A DNA stretch of 54,026 bases from Symbiodinium natans (GCA_905221605.1 CAJNDS010000275.1:126001-180026); one strand, 5' to 3'; shown: positions 1-10,324, numbered from the stretch's first letter. Notes: generated from the letters alone by a model not told the origin. Made by a program: numbers and translations.

Positions 1-2917
1 CCTAGTTCCTTGAGCGTCTCGGAGTTCAATCCTGCGTCGGTCCGGGACCTTCCTACCGAAATTTCGCATCCACATAGGGGCTAATGAGATATCTGCGCCT
101 GAGTCAAGCACAACCTCAATTTCCTTTGCACCTGGGCTCTCTCTCACTGTCCTAACAAAGTTCTCTGGTTCTGAGGTGTACCAACAGTACAAGGGGTCCT
201 TCTCTATGTCTTCACTCTCTTCATCACTCTCACTTCCAATCTGAAATTCCTGCTCTGACTTTCCTGAACTAGCCGAAACCATCAAAACTCTCCCGAAGTA
301 ATCAATTTCAAGTTCCTCAGAGTCTTCGCTCAGCTCGAACTCCTCAGGAAAGCTGGTCGGTGGATCACCGATGTGGTGCATTGTTACCATCCTGATGATC
401 GGCTTCTGGGTTCCTTGACCTGATGAACTGGCTGATGTTGTCGCTGTTCTCGATGTTGGAGCTTGGGTTGAGGCTGTTCCTCTACTTGGGGCTTCACTCT
501 GAGTTTCCTGCATTTCTACATTCCTAGCCGTGTACCCCATGTCTCTCTGTTTCTTCCTACACTGGGCCTCAAAGTGTCCATACTTCTGGCAGTAATGGCA
601 AACTCCTGTAGCTGCTTGGGCCTTTCCTTTGCCTTTACCTTTGTAGCTACCTTTGAACCCTTTGTAGCCTTTTCCTCTGCCTTTGAAACCTCTAAAGCCT
701 CTACCTCGGCCTTTCCAGTTTCCACCTCTGCCTTTGCCTCTACCTTTTCCTTTGCCTCGACCTTTGAAACCACCTTTGCCTGAATCCTTGCCTGAATCCT
801 TACCACCTTTCTTTCCTTTACCTTTGTACCCGTACCAATCTCTACCTTTGCCTTTCCAAGCCTGAGACACATCCATGGCTGCAACACCCTGATGATCTTC
901 TCCCTTGTCGATTAGGTCAGTAGTGGTCCTATAGGGTGTTCCTTGGGACTGCGTAAGCGAATTGGTCCACTTCTCAGTTGACTCATAGTTCACAAGATAC
1001 TGCCTAAGTGCCGGGTACTTCGTCTTCTCATCTAGGTTGAGCAACAAATGTCTCTTTACTTCAGGCTTCATTCCTTGAATCAATGTACTAACCTTCAAGT
1101 TTTCCTGCACCTTTTCTCCAGTGGACTTCTCGTACTGCTCAATGCGTTCCTCATATTCGAGGATGTTCTCTGCAATGCCTTTGTCCTTGGCAAAACGGAA
1201 ATTCATGATGTTGTGGAAAAGTTCCAGCGATCTTGCTCTATTCACAGGCTGGTATTCTAACAACAGCATCCTATAGGCTTCCATACCGTTCTCTTCTGTC
1301 GTATGGCGAACCACACGATACGGTCTGCCTTTGGTGTAAGACGCTAAAATGCTGTACAACTTCCTGCTTTGCGTTTTGGCCTCATCAGTCATATCTTTCA
1401 TGTCCAGCACTTCATTCTTCCTTAGGTCGTTCTCCACGAGGTCCATGGTTTCCACAAGATCTTCATCCATAGCGCCAAGCCAAACTCGAAGTCGTTGCTT
1501 GAACTCCATGAAACCATTCTTTTCTTCTTGCCAAGTTCCTGGAGAAAATACTTCTGGAGGCTTGATGAGTTTGTGAAGCTCAACGTCACCTGGCTTTCTT
1601 CCTTTCACTGCTCTCTCTAGGCTGCTTCCGATCTCCTCGAAAGTTGTCACTGCTGTTTCCTGCGCTTGAAGCAAAGTGTGCTGTGCCTCTGCACTCTGCT
1701 GCTGAATTGCCTGCAGTGTATTGCTGAAGCTTGCTGTGATGCTTTGCTCTCGGGCTGTGCCGGCTGCTGCACTGCTCCTCATCTCTTCTGCTAAGGTTTG
1801 TATTCCTTGAAGCGTTTGCTGGTTGATTTCTGCAAGTCTCTGTAGTGCATCTTCCATTCCTTTGGCTGCTTCCAAGTTGCTGTACACAAGCACAACAAGA
1901 AACATTGTCTTGTGCTGTCTCCTCACTTCTGCTCTTCTTCTCATGCTTTTCCTTTTGGGCTCTTTCGCTCTCTTCGTTCTTTTCTGTACTGCTGTAAAGA
2001 ACAATCGTGAGAAGTACGATAGGATGATCCAAGTAATCATTCCTAGAGGTGTTCCTACGAAAACTACGAGATGAATTCCTTCAAACACTAAGCTGTGCAC
2101 GACGTCGTGAAACTTCTTTTCTAGCTGTTCGAACTGTTCCTTGAAAGGGATCTTTTCTACATTGTGAAACTTTCCTTCTACTAGGCGCCTAGGAGCGTAG
2201 CCGGACTCAAGGCTCTCATTTTCTTCACTCATGTACATGTCGATGCTCCTAATCGTGTAGGCATTCATGAAGTCCTGGTTCACGGAGTACTTGTCGTAGT
2301 TCTTCTGAGAATGCGTATTGGGCTTTCCTGGGAGTGCTCGTCCACACAACCATCAACTCACTCTCGTCAATCTCGGCAATCACCTTTCTCCCACGTCTTT
2401 CTTCCTTGGAGGATCTGTCATCTCCAAGGGCAAGTTCATCCTTGGCTCTTCCGGGTCCAAGGGCCTGCCACGGATTCTCTTCGAAGCCATATCTTCCTGG
2501 AGTCATGCTCATCCCGCACAAAGTGGCGAGGCTCCCCAGGGCAAAACCAACCAGCAGCACTATGCCTGCTGCCATTCCGTAGCATCTCATGTTCCTCGTC
2601 TTCACTTCCTGAATCGTGTATCGTTCAGGGAAGCAATTGAAGCAAGGGGCAAAGTCCCTCACTCTTCCACCAGCAACCGTCAGGTTCCTGATGTGACCAC
2701 AACCTGGTTTGTGGTACCTTCTTCCTGCTCTTGTTGCTATCCGGACTGTGGGGAGGTACTCGAAGAACTCTCGGACTTCGACGTTCTTTTCCTGTTTCCA
2801 CATTTGTATCATCCCACAGACGAGAGAAGCCATCATGGCTATGAGGACGATTCCTACTCCTGCTATGTGTAGCATCATCGCTGCCTCTGGTTCCTGGAAC
2901 GGCAGCTCCGCTACCAT
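1..2917 (-). pseudogene. Family A gag-pol polyprotein, N-terminal part, frameshifted and edge-truncated
   Basis: Translation would start at the ATG at 2917-2915, which spans the LTR/primer-binding-site junction (MVAELPFQ). The first ~194 codons match the intact copy: a membrane segment, a YHKPGC...PCFNC motif and a second membrane segment. An extra base near 2335 then shifts the frame, and the N-terminal piece stops at 2249. Downstream the correct frame is open again to the window edge. It covers gag, a Gly/Lys/Arg-rich basic tract (about 600-850), a CCHC zinc knuckle (CHYCQKYGHFEAQC, near 560-605) and the aspartic protease DSGAD motif (near 75-115). The frame break and nucleotide identity are visible directly; loss of function is an inference. 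Confidence 0.85.
2904..2916 (-). other. Primer-binding site of truncated family A element
   Basis: TGGTAGCGGAGCT lies directly inside the 5' LTR on the minus strand. It matches the complement of a CCA-ended tRNA, most like eukaryotic initiator tRNA-Met, the usual primer of Ty1/copia elements. Confidence 0.75.
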
Positions 2918-3095
2918 GTCAAAGATAGGGTCAATCTAAAGCTAACTGAAAAGCTGGGACACTCCGCACTTTTCCTGGGTTCGCTGCGGTGTGTGTCCTT
3001 GTTCGAGCCTGTCGTCGACAAAACGTTCCGAGGCTCTGGTGTGCATTCCACATGCACCTGGTGCACAGCTTCCTGTACTGCGTAGATGTTTAACA
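2917..3095 (-). repeat. 5' LTR of truncated family A element
   Basis: This 179-bp LTR begins TGTTAAACAT and ends TTTGACA when read on the minus strand. It matches the two LTRs at 40511-40689 and 50341-50519. The last LTR base supplies the A of the polyprotein start codon. Confidence 0.95.
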
Positions 3096-3099
3096 CAAT

Positions 3100-4715
3100 C
3101 TTGCTTGCTGCGATGGACAGTTCCTCTTCCGCATTGCCTGATTCATGGGCTGCAAGAGGTGCAAACATGGACACTCAAAACTTCAATCTTTGTCATTGCC
3201 CTACTGCCATCAGCTCAGACAGCACGAGCTAGATTCTGCTTGATGTCAGCACTTCTGACCATGACCCTCATGTCTCACCGCGAACTTGCGGAACGACCCG
3301 TTGCGCGTTGTCTTTGGAAATGCGTCAGACATCGCAGCCCTTGACAAGAATGCCATGGCTCGAGCCTTCAAATGGACGAGGGATGATGATGCTGCAAGGC
3401 TTTCATTCTTAGGCTTTCCGCTCTTCAAAATGAAAACTTCTCCTTCTCACGTGCAATCTGTATCTTGAAATCGGGCGGGCGCGGCGGGAGGCGTGCGCAC
3501 GCTGAAGAGATACTCGATGGCTGCGGAGTGGACACTCCAGAATGGGCATCAAACTGGCTCATTTAAAACGCCAACACACCCCACTCCCGCAGCTTCCCCG
3601 AATTGCACAGCTCCGAGTGCGCTTCCCGAGTGGCTTTCCCAAGTGGTTTTGCAGCTCCGAGCGATTGCAACTTACAAGCCTTTTCCGAGTCTCGAGTGCT
3701 TGCACAGCTTCAACCAAGAGCCATAACGATGGTGTCAAGCCGCAATGCCAATCTTGTCGAACTCGTGATTTGCAAATCCCTCGGCATTAGTGGGGCCCTT
3801 GATCGCTGACGCTGCGCCCGCTACTCTTTTGGTAGCTCCTGTACGCTTGCACGGAAAGCGCAAAAACACGACAAGGATCCAGAGTGTTTAATGCATCAGC
3901 TGGACAAGCAGGCTCAACCTAGAACATGCCTGCGACCTCCGTGGTGCGCAGTGAGACGCTGATCAGCGCTAAGGGTCAGAACGTTGAGTGGTGTCAAACT
4001 GCAGTGCCAATCTTGTCGAAGTGTGTGGCAGCAATCCGGCCCTTGATCGCTGACGCTGCACCCGCTACTCTTTCGGTAGCGACTTCTCTACCCCTGCATT
4101 CTAGCGGAACGGCTCGAAAGCAAAAAACAGGATCCAGACTGTTTACATCGTCAGCTGGACACTCAGAAGCTTAACGTAGAAAATGTGCGTTCGCCTCCGT
4201 CCGCTGTGGTGCAGAGTGAGACACTGATCAGCGCGCTATGTGGCGCAAGCACCTCCCTCATCGCTGACACTGCACACGCTGCCGTCTCGGTAGCAGGCTT
4301 GATCTAAGCGTGGTGTGGCCCGGAAGCAGCGAAATCTTTACTGCATTCATCTAGTTCACTACTGCAGTGACCTGGCTCGCTACTGCTGCTGATCTAAGCA
4401 CACCACTTGCAGCAAAAATGACCACACCGAAGATTTTCATGACACGTGAAACTCAGAGACCGCGCAAAAGGATGGGCAGAGTTAGATGGCTCCTGCACAG
4501 CACTGATGCTCCGATTTCCTTCACAAATCACATCGCCCGGCCTTTCAAGTCATGCGTCGCGGCAAAAAGCCGTAGCAATCTTGCCTCGCAGTGATGCCGT
4601 CACGTGGAAGCCACATGGCCGATCACGAAGCCGAGGGTTGGGCTCGCTGGTGTTCTGGCGCAGGACTGTTGATGCATTTTGGACGCGCCACGCTCCAGCC
4701 TGCCAGCATCGGAGG
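3100..4715. other. No confident gene, apart from the diverged repeat
   Basis: Outside the repeat at 3740-4300 I see only short overlapping ORFs on both strands with no recognisable domain. Nothing resembles a telomeric array, an LTR or an RNA gene. Confidence 0.5.
3740..4300. repeat. Diverged ~240-bp tandem repeat, about 2.5 units
   Basis: A block containing 'cttgatcgctgacgctg', 'cccgctactctt' and 'ggtagc' recurs at about 3800, 4045 and 4258. It is each time followed by a 'ggatccaga.tgttta' / 'cagctggaca' / 'tgatcagcgc' segment. A weaker echo appears near 7015-7085. No coding region is convincing here; the short ORFs are not conserved between units. Confidence 0.6.
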
Positions 4716-4964
4716 CTAGGGATGGAGCCAACAAAACAGCAGTCTGGGGCTCCGTGCTTCTTGTGAGTAGATGTCGATATTCCTTGCAGCAATGTCCCGG
4801 AGATCGGGATTCGTCTGCTTGATGGCCTCGTGACTTGGGCAAAAGTCGGGACCTGAGCAAAAGAAGCATGCCGAGGCCGGGTCTTTCTTCAAGTCGTCCA
4901 CATCATTGAGGCGGTGGTAGTCCTGCCGAAATGGGACCAAACTCCACTTCACATGGCGTGGCAT
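4716..4964 (-). CDS. Possible exon with FFCSGPDFC motif, function unknown
   Basis: An 82-codon reading frame, MPRHVKWSLVPFRQDYHR..., carries a cysteine pair (CFFCSGPDFCPSHEA) and ordinary soluble-protein composition. It lies on the strand of the P-loop gene at 5499-6623 and downstream of it, so it may be a 3' exon of that gene. I do not recognise the family. The last residues (after DIYS) look like read-through into an intron. Confidence 0.3.
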   Translation of the reverse strand: MPRHVKWSLVPFRQDYHRLNDVDDLKKDPASACFFCSGPDFCPSHEAIKQTNPDLRDIAARNIDIYSQEARSPRLLFCWLHP

Positions 4965-5257
4965 CCGATGGCCTGAGGGGACTCCACCTTGAACGCCGGC
5001 TCGAGCTCATCCTCGCCCTCAGGGTCCTCCTGACGAGACGTTATCTGGGGAGGTGCTTCTCCAAAACGACCGTCAAATGGGGATCCTCCTTGGGCCTCAG
5101 CTTTTCCGTGACCGTCCGATCCTGCAAGTCGGGTCAAAACTTCGGCAGACATGAACCGACAGCAAACTGCAACTCCAGCAAGGAACAGCCAAAACTCCCA
5201 GCCCCGAACCGCCTCCCGAAGCCCCTCCCCTGCCCGCGAACGGACGTGTGCCCCCAA
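4949..5257 (-). CDS. Possible exon with one membrane segment, function unknown
   Basis: This 102-codon frame has a hydrophobic segment (GWEFWLFLAGVAVCCRF) followed by an acidic tail (SRQEDPEGEDELEPAF). It lies between the P-loop gene and the FFCSGPDFC frame on the same strand. It could encode the C-terminal membrane part of the same product, but a second frame over the same bases is also open, so the reading is uncertain. Confidence 0.3.
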   Translation of the reverse strand: MGAHVRSRAGEGLREAVRGWEFWLFLAGVAVCCRFMSAEVLTRLAGSDGHGKAEAQGGSPFDGRFGEAPPQITSRQEDPEGEDELEPAFKVESPQAIGCHAM

Positions 5258-5498
5258 ACTCTGCCCCCTGCCTACGATGGTGCGCCGGGCGAGCGTCCAA
5301 ACAGCCGTGCCCCAACCCAGGATTCAGCCACTGAATGCTACTGACGCAGTCGACGATTCCTTGCACTCCAAGTACTGGCACTTGCTCTCACACAGCAGAG
5401 TCCTTGCGGATCAGCTCCCGCACCCAGACGACGGATAACTTTGAGGTCGTGCCAAAGCCTTGCCAAAAATGCAAGGTCGAATCATCCTAGTCAAGTCC

Positions 5499-6623
5499 TT
5501 ACAACGGCTCAGCGCCAAATGACGTCACACTTGGCCACCGGCCTGCTTGCAATTGACGCCGTTGACTTTGTGGTGCAGGTTTCAGACCACTTGATGCGAA
5601 GAGCTTGGTATCCCTCGGTCGCCACCGTCCCAGGTCATCAGGAATTTCAGACTCCGCGAGGATCAAGTCTGGCTGTTTAGCCGTTTGCAAACCTGCAATC
5701 AGCTTTTGCACCTCGTTCTTGTTCCATCGGTATGCCCCGAATGCTTCATCTTGTTGCGGCGCGATGCGAGTAGTGGCGCCGTTCATGTCTCTGACTGACT
5801 CTGCGGCCTCTCGAGTTTGCATGGTGAAGATTATCTGGTGTTGGTGCTCGCAGGCCGCGCGCGCAAGTGACTTCAAATTGTCTTGAACCGCGTCGTTGGG
5901 AACGCCGCTGTCTAGGACATTGTCGAATAACACGTGCAACTCGATGTCCTCGCGTCGCAAGGCCCTAAAGAACGGGTCCGCAATGTCATCCGTGAGGCTT
6001 TCGTCAGCGATGCGAAGGAAGGCTCGCAGCCTCTGGTTCAGATTGCCCTGCAACAGGACGAAGGCATCATTTACCCGACCCCTTGCCACGGCAGTGATTG
6101 CCAGTGTCGCTGCAACTGACTTGCCCGTGCCAGATTCAGCATAAACCGCTGACATGCCTGGTGTGCTGTTTAGCAACGTCGCGACCATCAACTGCTCGAT
6201 GTAGGTCTTCCTGACCGGCTCTTCGGGCATGTTGCTGCTCTGGGTGCTTGATATGATTGTGTTGTTCTGCGCTTCCAGCTTCTGCTTCATTGACTGTATG
6301 AGTTGTGACACATGATTGGTGACGTCACCAGTGCCATCATAAACGCCTAGTTTTATCCATTCAGACCATACTTTCCCCGCGCTGTCGAAACTGGTGACAA
6401 AGTTCGCAACTGTCTGAGCCTGTATCAGAGCAGCCGACACTGCTCGGACCGACGGGTCCCGAAATGCTTCTGCTGCCTGTGCAACCCAGCCAGGTGGAAG
6501 AGCACGCTGGGGAAGCCAATTCTTGGCACGATTGGGTGTGCTGAAGCTAATGGGGCATCCGACGTGTTGCAGCCACAAGGAAATCACCACCCACAGCACG
6601 GATCTTTTGCGCACTCTTCCCAT
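5499..6623 (-). CDS. Signal-peptide P-loop NTPase-like protein
   Basis: The frame is open upstream, but the first ATG is at 6623. It is followed by MGRVRKRSVLWVVISLWLQ, a good N-terminal signal peptide or anchor, so I chose this start. The ~374-residue product has a Walker A motif, AESGTGKS, near residues 155-165 and a hydrophobic stretch with acidic residues (ELHVLFDNV) near residue 240 that could be Walker B. Fold-level assignment to P-loop ATPases is supported by the motif; the substrate is unknown. The C-terminal ~30 residues (after TKLFASSG) look lower in quality and may be intron read-through, with exons continuing downstream near 5257 and 4964. It lies between a family A and a family B retroelement but shows no retroelement motifs. 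Confidence 0.6.
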   Translation of the reverse strand: MGRVRKRSVLWVVISLWLQHVGCPISFSTPNRAKNWLPQRALPPGWVAQAAEAFRDPSVRAVSAALIQAQTVANFVTSFDSAGKVWSEWIKLGVYDGTGDVTNHVSQLIQSMKQKLEAQNNTIISSTQSSNMPEEPVRKTYIEQLMVATLLNSTPGMSAVYAESGTGKSVAATLAITAVARGRVNDAFVLLQGNLNQRLRAFLRIADESLTDDIADPFFRALRREDIELHVLFDNVLDSGVPNDAVQDNLKSLARAACEHQHQIIFTMQTREAAESVRDMNGATTRIAPQQDEAFGAYRWNKNEVQKLIAGLQTAKQPDLILAESEIPDDLGRWRPRDTKLFASSGLKPAPQSQRRQLQAGRWPSVTSFGAEPL

Positions 6624-6660
6624 TGCTTCAGCCACTCGAAGCCACCGGGGCAATGCGAAG

Positions 6661-6842
6661 GGAGCAACTTGCAGGCAAATTATGCTTGTACATCAACCCA
6701 AGTTCGTGAAACATGCTTGTATAGACATCTACCGAAAGTTCGTTAAACATGCGGAGCAACTTGCAGCCAAATTATGTTTGTACATCAATCCAAGTTCGTA
6801 AAACATGCTTGTATAGACATCTACAGAAGTTCGTTAAACATG
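6661..6842. repeat. 91-bp direct tandem duplication
   Basis: Two adjacent units, 6661-6751 and 6752-6842, each run from 'gagcaacttgcag' to 'gttcgttaaacatgc', with about seven differences. They lie just upstream of the minus-strand P-loop gene and could be in its 5' region. Confidence 0.85.
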
Positions 6843-7421
6843 CTTCTCTACTTTTGGGCATGTTGCGTGCGCCTGCATACGCTTGGTGTGCAACTTGTTC
6901 GCAAAAACAGGCTGCTGAAGCCAACCACGCAACATCGGTGGCGAGTCATGGCATGCAGGCAAGCACTGTTCCGCACCAACGATTTCACAGGTCGCTAACT
7001 TTGTGGAATTATGTGGCATCAGCGCCCCTTTCATTGCTGAGGCTGCACCCTGCTACGCCTGAAAGTAAAAACTGTTCACCATCTGCTGCCCGCATGACCA
7101 CATCGAAGAATTGCCCCGTGCATGTCGCAAAGCTTGCCGAGTGAAACCCAGAGCCCGCACAACTCACATCGCCGAAGCGCCTTCAAGGCCTTTATTTCGT
7201 GCCGCAAACCTGCACTCGCGAACTGCGCAGAGGTGCAGGGAGCGGAGCCCCAGAACCACTCCGTAAATGCTCGAAAACCGCCCCGAACTGACTATGCCTT
7301 GACCGGGGGCCGATGACTGCCGGCCACCCCCGTCAAACCTGGTAGACCCAAAAACCCCGCCTAAGACTGGGCGGGCGCAGCGACGACGCACTCGGACGCT
7401 CGATGGCGGACTCGGCTCGGA

Positions 7422-8195
7422 CTATGAGCTCCACGGACGACGCTCGGCTCGGACGACGCGGCGACGACGGTGACGGCGGCGGCGACAGTAAGTTTGAAGG
7501 CACGGCCCTGGGTGCTGCGGGGTTAAGGCGGCAACATTCGCGGGGCAGCTGTGGATCAAACCCACTGCGGGAACGAAAGGGGGGGTTAGGGTGCCCTGAG
7601 CCAAAAACACACCCAAAAATAAAAATAATGCATTCAAGCCAAATGTTGCTGCGAAAATCCGCGAGCCTAACGAGACTCTGCTACAAAGCAAAAAAAATAA
7701 CATCACCGAGGAAAAAATCCATGCACATGCCCCCGCTCCAAGCCAAACCTCCTTGCGCCCCGACACCAAAACAAAGAGGCGAGACAGGCGAGGCATTGAG
7801 ACAAACTCCCTTCCATCAGCCCGGGGCCCCCAGACAGACGAGAGAGACAAGCAAGACAATCCTTCTACCAGCCCGGCCCTCCAGAAAGACGAGAGAGACA
7901 ACGAGACAAAGTGTCTCAGTCTCGCTTGTCTCACCAGGATCTGTCTCAGGCCCATGACCCCAATCGTGCTCATCCTAAACCTGCACGGATCCGGTGGACA
8001 ACAGCCACAAGTCCGCGCCCCATGGACACTGAACACCCCAAACCACGAAATCTTGACCTCGCGCGGCCCTTCTCGGGCCTGGCGGGAAAACATAGGCAGG
8101 ACGAGCTCCGAAAAGGCTGTGTTCGACCCATCCCAAACCCTTCCCGACCACGTTCCAGGGGCTGGCTGGCACCGACTCGACGAAATCGTGCTCAA
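7422..8195 (-). CDS. Uncharacterised ORF with hydrophobic stretch, doubtful
   Basis: A 257-codon frame includes a strongly hydrophobic segment (WIFSSVMLFFLLC and FLFLGVFLAQG). It has no recognised domain, and its ends are Ser/Arg-rich in a way that matches simple repeats of the underlying DNA (gacgagagagacaa units near 7780-7930). It may be a chance ORF. Other frames in the interval are also open. Confidence 0.15.
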   Translation of the reverse strand: MSTISSSRCQPAPGTWSGRVWDGSNTAFSELVLPMFSRQAREGPREVKISWFGVFSVHGARTCGCCPPDPCRFRMSTIGVMGLRQILVRQARLRHFVSLSLSSFWRAGLVEGLSCLSLSSVWGPRADGREFVSMPRLSRLFVLVSGRKEVWLGAGACAWIFSSVMLFFLLCSRVSLGSRIFAATFGLNALFLFLGVFLAQGTLTPPFVPAVGLIHSCPANVAALTPQHPGPCLQTYCRRRRHRRRRVVRAERRPWSS

Positions 8196-8799
8196 AGTCT
8201 AGGCCACTCCGAAACTGTGAAAAGCAGAGCTAGCGCAGCTGTCTCTTTTTCACTCCGCACTTGAGCCAAACACCAAAGTGTTCGGCAAGCTTCAGTTCTT
8301 GCAGCAGGCTCTCTCCAAGAGCTAAGGGCTCCAAAAAGCTACGAATTCCATCTCAACTTTGTTCTACAAAGCAGGTACCGCAAAAGAACAATGCAAAAGC
8401 TTTGGCAGCTTTGGTCTACACCTCGGGGACTTCAGGTCACTTCCGAACAGCAAAACAGCGAAGCTTCAGAGTTCACTCTGCACTCCTACAGGCATCCTAC
8501 ACGTCCTAACGCAACGAACGAAGTGGTGGGGACACGGAGTGAGTTGCAAACAAGCACCTCAAAGTTCTGACACGCACTTCTTCAGCACTGCCTAACTGCA
8601 GTTCCAAGTGCCTCCAAAACTCATCCTTGGTCATGTCCAAGGTTCCAAACCGGCCGGCTGCTGGGAGCCGGCGCACTGTCGCCGGCGGGCCCAAAATCTA
8701 AAAAAATGGGGCTGCGCCATGAAGGGTTGGGTGCGAAATGCCGGCAATGTCAAATTTACTGCGTCCGCAAAATTAAGCATGCGGGTCCCTTCATACTTT

Positions 8800-8804
8800 G
8801 AAAA
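8800..8804. repeat. Target-site duplication GAAAA, left
   Basis: The five bases just outside the left LTR match those at 17192-17196, the usual 5-bp duplication made by copia integrases. Confidence 0.9.
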
Positions 8805-8938
8805 TGAAAATGTTTTGAACTCTCAAAGACGCCTGCAGATGCAACTCGATCTCAAAGTGAAACATGTGAGTGCATGAAATACTGCAAAGCAAATCACATG
8901 ATAAAATGGGGACTTTCGATACGGCAAAATGTTCAACA
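8805..8938 (-). repeat. 3' LTR of family B element
   Basis: This 134-bp copy is identical by eye to the 5' LTR. It is preceded on the minus strand by the purine-rich tract GAGGCGGGG (8939-8947). Confidence 0.95.
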
Positions 8939-8947
8939 CCCCGCCTC
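8939..8947 (-). other. Polypurine tract of family B
   Basis: GAGGCGGGG abuts the 3' LTR on the minus strand. The family A element has AAGGCGGGG at the same place (50332-50340). Confidence 0.7.
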
Positions 8948-9472
8948 GATGCTGCATTGAGCTGGCGGAATGCTTGCTTCGTCTACTTCACATTTGCCGA
9001 TGTCCCACAAGAAGCAACAACATACTTAGTTCAGGATTGCACTCGAAAAGTCTTGGCGTCTTCTAAGCTCTGCCTCGAAGGTCTTTGGCTTAGCTTCCAC
9101 TACGCAGCACTGTACAGCTACGGCCTATGCAGAATCTCTTCCCACCGGCTGGTGAGGACAGAGATGTAGATGCTTGTATGGCCCAAGCGCAAGCACACAA
9201 GGTCTTTTCAAGATCTCGTCAGAGATTGTGATGGCCTAATTACCATCAGGGCACGATTGCCCTCTGCGGGTTCAGGGTGCTCCACACCCATCACAGTCGA
9301 TGTCGGTCGTAAAGGATTGACACCAAATTGGTGTGGCAAGTTGTGGTGACGTTACAGAACACAAGGACTGGCAAGTGAAGTTTCATGAGCATCACAAGCT
9401 ATGTACACGAAGCTATATATATGCGACCACTGCGCAGCATCATGAACATTTCCAAGTGGAAACTGCATTGTC
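8948..9472 (-). other. 3' untranslated part of family B, no gene seen
   Basis: About 525 bp lie between the 3' ORF and the purine tract, with no ORF that resembles a known protein. It probably serves as 3' untranslated region. Confidence 0.6.
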
Positions 9473-10324
9473 TCATCCCCCACATTCCTTGCATGGCTTG
9501 AAACCTCGTCTGATGGCCTCACGCCTGCTGTACCTCAATACTCGCTTTGCACACTTCAGTTTAGGACATTCCCGCACACTGTGGAACGCATATCCACGGC
9601 TCGCGGTCACGAACACGATGCGATGCCCTTGCGGGTCCCTGACTGACATGTGGTCTGGTGTTTGTGGTGGTGCATCGCACTGCTCAAGGATCGGCAAAGC
9701 ATTCTCACGCAACCAAGCATTAAGATTTGCCTCAACCTCACTCCAAGATGTGCTCGCACTCGGCTGCGTAGCGCCCGGCACTGCAGTTGACGGTGCAGCT
9801 GTCGGGTCTGGTTCATCATCGCTTGTGTCTCCTTCGGTGGCTTGCTGCTGCAAGTTAAGGTTAGGGTCTGTCTTAGGGATCTCGGCGGGTTCGGGACCTA
9901 TCCTATCCCCAGGAACCGAAACCCCACCAACCTTTATGTGCACGCTCACCGTGGGTGCACTTGCTGCTCCTGCCTCAGCAGTCTCACGAAGTTGCGACGC
10001 TCTGCTCCGTCGGCAGCAGAAGCAGATGCATAGCATCACAAGGATTGTGCTTTGTGCAAGCATCAGGCTCGCCTGTGGGTGATTAACCATGAAGTCATGG
10101 ATCAAGAAAATCGCATGTAGCACTCTTTCAAGAAAACTCCACAGCATGCTCTCGTAGCCACCATCAGCCTCATCGCTAGTGTTCTGGCCCAAGGCGTCAG
10201 CACTGGTATTGGGCTCATCTGTGTTGACACCGGCGATGTTGTCAAGCTGAAGGATTAACGCAAGAACCTGAAGAACTTGTTGCACGTTAACTGATCCCTT
10301 CTTGACTACTCTGCAAATCTTCCG
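9473..10324 (-). CDS. Family B 3' ORF: membrane segment plus Ada-like His/Cys motif
   Basis: The frame is the same as pol and begins directly after the pol TGA (10327-10325); no stop separates them and there is no early ATG. The ~284-residue product has a hydrophobic segment (SLMLAQSTILVMLCICFCC) followed by basic residues, an acidic, Pro/Thr-rich linker (TEGDTSDDEPDPTAA), and a C-terminal motif. That motif reads FVTASRGYAFHSVREC, then SRREAIRRGFKPCKEC, i.e. a H-x4-C ... PC-x2-C arrangement like Ada-type or nuclease-tail zinc motifs. It occupies the place of an env gene but has no visible fusion or signal features. A related motif lies at the opposite end of family A. Role unknown. Confidence 0.75.
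   Translation of the reverse strand, partial: RKICRVVKKGSVNVQQVLQVLALILQLDNIAGVNTDEPNTSADALGQNTSDEADGGYESMLWSFLERVLHAIFLIHDFMVNHPQASLMLAQSTILVMLCICFCCRRSRASQLRETAEAGAASAPTVSVHIKVGGVSVPGDRIGPEPAEIPKTDPNLNLQQQATEGDTSDDEPDPTAAPSTAVPGATQPSASTSWSEVEANLNAWLRENALPILEQCDAPPQTPDHMSVRDPQGHRIVFVTASRGYAFHSVRECPKLKCAKRVLRYSRREAIRRGFKPCKECGG

Larger units (their letters stand above)
1..3095 (-). mobile_element. Ty1/copia element family A, 5' part, cut by window edge
   Basis: This is a reverse-strand copy of the complete element at 40511-50519. Bases 1-2916 match the complement of about 40690-43604, and 2917-3095 is its 5' LTR. The two copies differ by only a few substitutions and one single-base insertion near 2335, so they are recent relatives. 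The rest of the element (integrase, RT, RNase H, 3' LTR) would lie beyond position 1. The five bases outside the LTR are caatc (3096-3100), the expected target duplication, but the partner copy is not visible. The insertion breaks the polyprotein, so this copy is probably not autonomous. Confidence 0.95.

Noticed and set aside
6740-6845. Solo LTR suspected from 'gttaaacatgc'
   Set aside because: Only eight to nine bases match the LTR start; it belongs to the 91-bp tandem duplication.
7900-7940. Palindromic 'gagacaaagtgtctcagtctcgcttgtctc' region as a regulatory hairpin
   Set aside because: It falls among loose gagac/gtctc simple repeats; a hairpin is possible but nothing else supports a function.
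9333-10082. 249-codon plus-strand ORF
   Set aside because: It is antisense to the family B 3' ORF, which has a membrane segment and Cys motif in frame with pol.
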